In this document: positions 5,832-9,920 of the stretch, piece by piece
How the letters are laid out: each line of letters begins with the position of its first letter
Position numbering within the stretch: position 1 is the stretch's first letter
Assembly: GCA_030527765.1 (NCBI GenBank)
Contig: JAUNAE010000118.1
Span: forward strand, 1 to 9,920
Direction: 5' to 3'
DNA from: Eubacteriales bacterium
Lineage (GTDB): Bacteria; Bacillota_A; Clostridia; Lachnospirales; Lachnospiraceae
Length of the DNA: 9,920 bases
The notes under the pieces: generated by a model
Databases searched by the model: none
Seen by the model: only the letters and a program-made list of their open reading frames with translations
Told to the model about the DNA's origin: nothing
Program-made: the position numbers and the translations under genes

Positions 5832-5839
5832 TATACCTT

Positions 5840-5868
5840 TTGTTCCGGTAGGAAATGTAGGATATTAT
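5840..5868 (+). promoter_or_regulatory. Candidate promoter of the dehydrogenase-aminotransferase operon
   Basis: TTGTTC (5840-5845), a 17-base spacer and TATTAT (5863-5868) give a plausible sigma-A promoter with a weak -35 and a good -10. The start would be near 5875, with a 33-base leader containing the AAGGAAGG ribosome site. Confidence 0.5.
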
Positions 5869-5907
5869 GCGTTTATCACTTGAGAGACATGAAAGGAAGG
5901 ACGAGAA

Positions 5908-7005
5908 ATGGGGTGGATTTACAGAGAACCTGTTGAAATCATCTTCGGCAGAGGAAAGAAAAATCAAATTTTATCATTGATCAGTTCGACGCCCAGACCA
6001 TTCATCATCGCTTCGAAAAGCGCTCTTCGAAATCATGAATTGCAGCATTTGATCGAAGATGTATTGGAGGAAGATCGTTTCACAGATATTTCACCAAATC
6101 CGGATGTTACAGAGGTAAATGCATGTGCTGCAAAGATGCGGGAGAGAAAAAGTTCTCTAATTCTTGCCATCGGTGGTGGAAGTGTTCTGGATCTGAGCAA
6201 GGCAGCCTCCCTTCTTGTCGATGATATCGGCGAGTATCTTGGGACAGGCAAAACGATTCCGAAAAAGAAAGTATCGGTCATTGCTTTTCCTACGACTGCC
6301 GGTACAGGAAGTGAAGTCACTGCAGTTAGTGTTTTGACTGATCGGGAGAGAGGCGTGAAGATGCCAATGCTTTCTCCGGAGTTTTATCCGGAGAAGGCGA
6401 TCGTCGATCCTGAACTTCTCTATACTCTTCCAAAGGAAGTTACCGCATCCGCAGGCATTGATGTCTTGTGTCATGCGATCGAAGGATATTGGAGCAGAGG
6501 ACGTCAGCCAATCACGAGTGCATTGGCAGTTTCCGCGATCCAAACAATTATGGAGTATTTGCCAATTGCATATCGGGAACCGGAAAATGCATTGGCACGA
6601 GAGAAGACAGCAGAGGCATCCCTTATTGCAGGTCTCGCATTCAATCTACCGAAAACCACTGCTTCGCATGCTTGTTCCTTTCCACTGACAAATTTGTATA
6701 AGATTCCACACGGAGAGGCTTGCGGAATGACTATTGATTTCTTTATCAAAGTGAATCGAGAACATTTGGCAGTGAAGGAGCTTGTAGAGGTTCTCGGATA
6801 TCCGGACGCAGAAGCATTTCGAAAAGCAGTTATCTCGATAAAAGAGCAGATCGGTCTTCAAAGAGGACTGAAGGAATTTCATCTCGGTGAAAAAGAGATA
6901 GAAGAGTTAGTTACGCTCAGCCATCATCCAAATATAAACAATAATCCGGTAGAAATCACTGATGACATACTTTGTGAGCTCTTCACAGAGCTCAGTACAT
7001 ATTGA
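5908..7005 (+). CDS. Iron-containing (group III) alcohol dehydrogenase, candidate sulfo- or phosphonoacetaldehyde reductase
   Basis: A 365-residue NAD(P)-dependent dehydrogenase with the full group III layout: an N-terminal nucleotide-binding domain with IGGGSVLDLSKA (88-99), PTTAGTGSEVT (128-138), and the helical metal domain. The four metal ligands fit D185 and H189 (GIDVLCHAIEG), H254 (ASHACSFPL) and H268 (IPHGEACG). It interconverts an aldehyde and a primary alcohol in the cytosol. The opening W-x-Y-x-x-PVEIIFG and the ending NNPVEITDDIL recall phosphonoacetaldehyde/sulfoacetaldehyde reductase branches more than lactaldehyde reductase FucO, but this is recall, not alignment. The ATG has AAGGAAGG 7 bases upstream. 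It is followed after 14 bases by a class III aminotransferase, which would supply its aldehyde. Regulation probably involves the sites at 5722 and 5816. Confidence 0.88.
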   Translation: MGWIYREPVEIIFGRGKKNQILSLISSTPRPFIIASKSALRNHELQHLIEDVLEEDRFTDISPNPDVTEVNACAAKMRERKSSLILAIGGGSVLDLSKAASLLVDDIGEYLGTGKTIPKKKVSVIAFPTTAGTGSEVTAVSVLTDRERGVKMPMLSPEFYPEKAIVDPELLYTLPKEVTASAGIDVLCHAIEGYWSRGRQPITSALAVSAIQTIMEYLPIAYREPENALAREKTAEASLIAGLAFNLPKTTASHACSFPLTNLYKIPHGEACGMTIDFFIKVNREHLAVKELVEVLGYPDAEAFRKAVISIKEQIGLQRGLKEFHLGEKEIEELVTLSHHPNINNNPVEITDDILCELFTELSTY

Positions 7006-7019
7006 GGGAGGATAATAAC

Positions 7020-8276
7020 ATGGCAGAACTGACAAGAGAAGAGATCATTCAGATTGACAGAGAATACAATCAGCATCCCTGGCTTCTCGGAGGCGTGGAG
7101 ACAACACCTGTGGAGAGAGCGGATGGTATATATTTCTGGGATTATAACGGAAAGAGATACTACGACATGTCCAGTCAGCTGGCAAATGTAAACCTCGGAT
7201 ACGGAAACAGTGACATTATTGAGGCGGTGCAAAAACAAGTGGAAATCCTTCCCTATATCGCACCTGCATACGGATCCGGCCCCAGAGCTGAGTTGGCAAA
7301 ACTTCTTGTGGATCTAGCACCTGACAATATTGCAAGGGCATTCTTCACATGTGGAGGATCAGATGCAAATGAGGCGGCGATTTATGCAGCAAGAACTGTG
7401 AGCGGAAAGAACAAAATTCTGTCCCGATATCGCAGTTACCATGGATCTACACTCGGTTCCGGAAACCTCTCCGGTGACACAAGACGTTTTGCCATTGAAA
7501 AACAGGCGCCTTCAGGATTCTTGAAATTTTATGATCCCTATGTGTACCGCGCACCGATTGAGTTTAAGGATGATGTGGAAGCGTCCGCATATTATCTGAG
7601 ACAGCTGGAAGAACAGATTTTATATGAGGGACCGGATCAGATTGCAGCCATTGAGATTGAATCCATCACAGGTGCAAACGGTGTGATTATTCCTCCGGAC
7701 GGGTATCTGCAGGGACTTCGAGCACTGTGCGATAAGTATCACATTCTTCTCATCTGTGATGAGGTGATGGCTGGATTTGGAAGAACAGGAAAGATGTTCG
7801 GCTTTGAAAACTGGGGCATTAAGCCGGATATTATCTCCTTTGCAAAAGGCGTCACTTGTGGGTATGTACAGCTCGGAGGAATTCTTGTCAGTAAGGAGAT
7901 CGCGGATTATTTTGACAAGAACACATTCTTATACGGCTTGACCTACAGCGGTCACACACTGGCATGTGCAGCAGGTGTTGCGGCGGTCAATTATTACAGT
8001 GAGCATCATATTTTGGAGCATGTACAGGAAGTTGGACAGTACTTCGGAGAACTCCTCGAGGAGATCAAGGCAAATCATCTTTCCGTCGGAGATGTTCGCT
8101 ACATCGGACTGTTTGGCGCAGTGGAACTTATGAAGGATAGAGAAAAGAAAATTCCTCTTGTGCCATACGGTTATGATGAACACGGTACCATGGCGAGGAT
8201 GCGGAGCAGTCGGAGAGATGGTTGCCGACCTGAACCGCTACGGAAAGAGAAGCGCCGTAATCACAGGCGTCGTTGA
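7020..8276 (+). CDS. Class III PLP aminotransferase (taurine:pyruvate-like), C-terminally truncated
   Basis: An omega-aminotransferase that moves the amino group of a terminal amine to pyruvate or an oxoacid, leaving an aldehyde. ATG 7020 was chosen: GGGAGG (7006-7011) lies 8 bases before it, right after the dehydrogenase stop. Visible features: FTCGGSDANEAA (109-120, PLP phosphate loop), YRSYHGST (137-144), the D247-containing ICDEVMAGFGRTG (245-257), and the Schiff-base K276 in SFAKGVT (273-279). SRYRSYHGST and GANGVIIPPDGYL (218-230) are close to my recollection of taurine:pyruvate aminotransferase. Homology ends near residue 391 (DEHGTM). From there the frame runs out of phase through the next gene to TGA 8274-8276, giving a nonsense Arg-rich tail. 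About 50-60 C-terminal residues of the usual 440-460 are missing, so activity is doubtful unless the junction is an artefact. Confidence 0.82.
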   Translation: MAELTREEIIQIDREYNQHPWLLGGVETTPVERADGIYFWDYNGKRYYDMSSQLANVNLGYGNSDIIEAVQKQVEILPYIAPAYGSGPRAELAKLLVDLAPDNIARAFFTCGGSDANEAAIYAARTVSGKNKILSRYRSYHGSTLGSGNLSGDTRRFAIEKQAPSGFLKFYDPYVYRAPIEFKDDVEASAYYLRQLEEQILYEGPDQIAAIEIESITGANGVIIPPDGYLQGLRALCDKYHILLICDEVMAGFGRTGKMFGFENWGIKPDIISFAKGVTCGYVQLGGILVSKEIADYFDKNTFLYGLTYSGHTLACAAGVAAVNYYSEHHILEHVQEVGQYFGELLEEIKANHLSVGDVRYIGLFGAVELMKDREKKIPLVPYGYDEHGTMARMRSSRRDGCRPEPLRKEKRRNHRRR

Positions 8277-9243
8277 GGGCGGAGATCCCGCAGCGGCAGA
8301 AGAGATCGAGCAGTGGTGCAGAGCAGCACAGACAAGAAGAAGATTTCGCGACACAAATATCGCGCAGATCGGCCGTCCCTATCCCGGCATGATGGATCTC
8401 TACATTGATGAATCCAACTTATACCGCAGAATGAACCTGTACACAAAACAGTTTGACTGGGAGAAGATGTGGGTCATCGCAGACAACATTACCGATGAGG
8501 AAAAAATCCGCGAGAAAGCGCAGGATATTCTCGACACCTTCGATATCGAGGGCGGCGGAACCATCGAGAAAGTATGGGATATGGCAAAATATGTTGTTGC
8601 CTTCGAGCAGTGGGTGAAGGACGAGCAGCTTGGTCTCATCGCTTCTCACTACGATGGATTTGCAAAAGGTCGTGCAGGTGTGCTGGACAGCATGTTGATT
8701 CCGGCATTCTCAATGCTGATCAAACAGGGAGTTGCCTGTGCGGTAGAGGGTGACATGAAGGTTGCCATGGCAATGAGTATCTTAAAGACGATCTCCGGTA
8801 CAGGACAGCTTGCGGAAATGTATTCGATCGACTTCAACGATGACATCGCCATCATCGGACACAGCGGCTCCGGTGACGCTGCGATCTCGGCAAAGAAACC
8901 CACGATGAAGATGGTGGAGGTATTCCACGGAAAGAGCGGCGGCGGATACCTGACACAGTTCTACCCGCACCTCGGACCGGTTACATATCTCGCAATCACA
9001 CAGGACGGCGACGGACATTTCAAATTCATCGCAGCGGAAGGTGTAAACGAGGAGGGAAAGATCCTCTCCATCGGTGATACAAACATGAGAACAAGATTTA
9101 CCTGCGGCGCAAGAGAATTTGTGAGCAAGTGGAGTGAGGCGGGACCGACACATCACTTTGCGGCAGCAAGCGGAAGACATATCGATACGATCATGAAGGT
9201 TGCGAAGATCTTTAATGTCGATATGGAAGTGATAACAAGATAA
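8158..9243 (+). CDS. L-arabinose/L-fucose isomerase-like sugar isomerase, N-terminally truncated
   Basis: The open frame begins at 8158, but recognisable protein starts only around 8200-8218 (GEMVADLNRYGKRSAVITG). Before that the bases belong to the aminotransferase in another frame, and no start with a well-spaced ribosome site is present. The remaining 345 or so residues form the catalytic and C-terminal domains of an aldose-ketose isomerase. The four Mn(II) ligands of E. coli L-arabinose isomerase (E306, E333, H350, H450) appear to match E197 (AVEGDMKVA), E220 (LAEMYSI), H235 (IIGHSG) and H332 or H333 (GPTHHFA), counted from 8158, with spacing 23, 15 and 97 against 27, 17 and 100. About 110-130 N-terminal residues are lost. 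With rhaD 73 bases downstream, the likely substrate is L-rhamnose or a related deoxy- or pentose sugar; this is inference. Confidence 0.78.
   Translation: MCHTVMMNTVPWRGCGAVGEMVADLNRYGKRSAVITGVVEGGDPAAAEEIEQWCRAAQTRRRFRDTNIAQIGRPYPGMMDLYIDESNLYRRMNLYTKQFDWEKMWVIADNITDEEKIREKAQDILDTFDIEGGGTIEKVWDMAKYVVAFEQWVKDEQLGLIASHYDGFAKGRAGVLDSMLIPAFSMLIKQGVACAVEGDMKVAMAMSILKTISGTGQLAEMYSIDFNDDIAIIGHSGSGDAAISAKKPTMKMVEVFHGKSGGGYLTQFYPHLGPVTYLAITQDGDGHFKFIAAEGVNEEGKILSIGDTNMRTRFTCGAREFVSKWSEAGPTHHFAAASGRHIDTIMKVAKIFNVDMEVITR
8185..8217. other. Chimeric junction between aminotransferase and isomerase genes
   Basis: Upstream of about 8190 the frame starting at 7020 is recognisable aminotransferase. Downstream of about 8215 a different frame (+1 relative, that of 8158) is recognisable isomerase. 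No intergenic sequence, stop, start or insertion-sequence end lies between. The 3' part of one gene, any spacer, and the 5' third of the next are absent. This could be a deletion in the genome or a misjoined contig. GC-rich codons (GCC, GGC, CGC) become more frequent after the junction. Confidence 0.7.
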
Positions 9244-9289
9244 GCAGGATCTATTAAATAAAAAATCGATATAAAACAGGCATAGTCAA

Positions 9290-9301
9290 GGGGAGAGCCC
9301 C
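9290..9301 (+). other. Small GGGG-AGAG-CCCC hairpin before the rhaD ribosome site
   Basis: GGGG (9290-9293) and CCCC (9298-9301) can pair around AGAG immediately before AAAGGA (9303-9308). It has no T run and is too short for a terminator. It might tune translation or mark an RNA processing point in the isomerase-rhaD transcript. Confidence 0.3.
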
Positions 9302-9316
9302 GAAAGGAAAAGTATT

Positions 9317-9920
9317 ATGAAATTTTTAGAGGCAGGATTTGTTAAAGGATTTATTCGTATGGCAAACGACGGATGGGAGCAGGGATGGCACGAGCGCAAC
9401 GGCGGAAACCTCTCTTATCGAGTAAAGGCGGAAGAAGTTGAAGCAGTAAAAGAAAACTTTGAAGCAAAAGAGTGGCAGCCGATCGGAACCTCCGTTCCGC
9501 AGCTCGCAGGTGAATATTTCCTTGTGACAGGAAGCGGAAAATATTTCAGAAACGTGATCCTCGATCCGGAAGATTCTATCTGCATGATCGAGCTCGATGA
9601 GAAGGGCGAGAACTATCGCATCGTCTGGGGCCTCGTAAATGGCGGACGCCCCACATCGGAGCTTCCCTCTCACTTAATGAACCTTGAAGTTAAGAAAATT
9701 CAGAATCCTGATTATCGTGTCGTATATCACGCACACACAACAAATACAATTGCGCTTACATTCGTTCTTCCGTTAGATGATAAAGTATTTACCAGAGAAC
9801 TCTGGGAGATTGCTACGGAGTGTCCGGTCGTATTCCCCGCAGGCGTGGGCGTAGTTCCGTGGATGGTGATTATTCCGGGCATCGAGCCCACCTCGGTCGC
9901 AGTTCAGCGCAGCCTGACCG
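9317..9920 (+). CDS. rhaD: Rhamnulose-1-phosphate aldolase, 3' end beyond the window
   Basis: A class II, zinc-dependent aldolase that splits L-rhamnulose 1-phosphate into dihydroxyacetone phosphate and L-lactaldehyde. The 201 visible residues follow E. coli RhaD closely from memory: GWHERNGGNLSYR (23-35), LVTGSGKYFRNV (69-80), WGLVNGGRPTSELPSH (104-119), YHAHTTNTIALTFVL (137-151), ELWEIATECPVVFPAGVG (161-178) and PWMV. E115 and E168 match E. coli E117 and E171; H138 and H140 match zinc ligands H141 and H143. The third zinc His (E. coli H212) lies beyond the edge. ATG 9317 has AAAGGA 8 bases upstream. Lying 73 bases after the isomerase, it belongs to the same deoxysugar operon; a kinase is expected nearby but is not in the window. 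Cytoplasmic. Fuculose-1-phosphate aldolase is a less likely alternative. Confidence 0.93.
   Translation, partial: MKFLEAGFVKGFIRMANDGWEQGWHERNGGNLSYRVKAEEVEAVKENFEAKEWQPIGTSVPQLAGEYFLVTGSGKYFRNVILDPEDSICMIELDEKGENYRIVWGLVNGGRPTSELPSHLMNLEVKKIQNPDYRVVYHAHTTNTIALTFVLPLDDKVFTRELWEIATECPVVFPAGVGVVPWMVIIPGIEPTSVAVQRSLT

Noticed and set aside
8782..9180. A 132-residue minus-strand open frame with many Cys residues.
   Set aside because: It is antisense to the isomerase catalytic core, whose metal-ligand motifs show which strand codes.
9326..9673. A minus-strand open frame of 115 residues at the right end.
   Set aside because: The plus strand here encodes unmistakable RhaD motifs; the minus frame has no start signal.
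1..9920. CRISPR array, tRNA, rRNA, insertion sequence or phage attachment site.
   Set aside because: No regular repeats with spacers, no cloverleaf, no transposase or integrase motif and no terminal inverted repeats were seen on either strand.

Overview
The window looks like chromosomal DNA from a gut-type low- to mid-GC Firmicute, most likely a Lachnospiraceae-like Clostridium relative. This is inferred from the strong AGGAGG-type ribosome sites, the mixed AT/GC codon use, and the families present (a DUF4003-like protein, a polygalactosaminidase-like lipoprotein, a TetR regulator with a DhaS-like C-terminal domain, an AlkD-type glycosylase, RhaD). No rRNA, tRNA, CRISPR array, transposase or phage gene was seen.

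Layout. (1) 1-1220: the 3' remnant of a left-handed beta-helix acetyltransferase, a 69-residue zinc-ribbon protein, then a monocistronic three-helix membrane protein with its own extended -10 promoter and a clear terminator. (2) 1221-2834: a two-gene operon of a DUF4003-like protein and a MarR regulator, behind a good sigma-A-type promoter whose -10 and start region carry two identical dyads 21 bp apart, which suggests autoregulation. (3) 2805-3995: a C-terminally truncated iron-sulfur flavoprotein-type reductase on the minus strand, divergent from a TetR regulator; the AT-rich spacer holds two adjacent dyads. (4) 4024-5814: an AlkD-like DNA glycosylase and a polygalactosaminidase-like lipoprotein, ended by a very strong terminator. 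(5) 5722-8200: two copies of a 16-bp LacI/CcpA-type operator bracket that terminator, followed by an iron-dependent alcohol dehydrogenase and a class III aminotransferase. Together these could interconvert an omega-amino acid, its aldehyde and its alcohol; taurine, sulfoacetaldehyde and isethionate are one attractive but unproven possibility. (6) 8200-9920: an L-arabinose/L-fucose-isomerase-like enzyme lacking its N-terminal domain, then rhamnulose-1-phosphate aldolase (rhaD), cut by the window edge; this is the end of a deoxysugar (probably L-rhamnose) catabolic operon.

The most conspicuous oddity is that three genes are broken at sharp junctions: the acetyltransferase at about 30-48, the flavoprotein at about 2835-2845, and the aminotransferase/isomerase pair at about 8190-8217. 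At the last, the 3' end of one gene runs straight into the middle of another in a different frame. Either the locus has suffered deletions or recombinations, or the assembly is chimeric. Read mapping across these points should come before any biological interpretation. The most useful regulatory observations are the three sets of paired operator-like dyads, each in front of a regulator or a catabolic operon.
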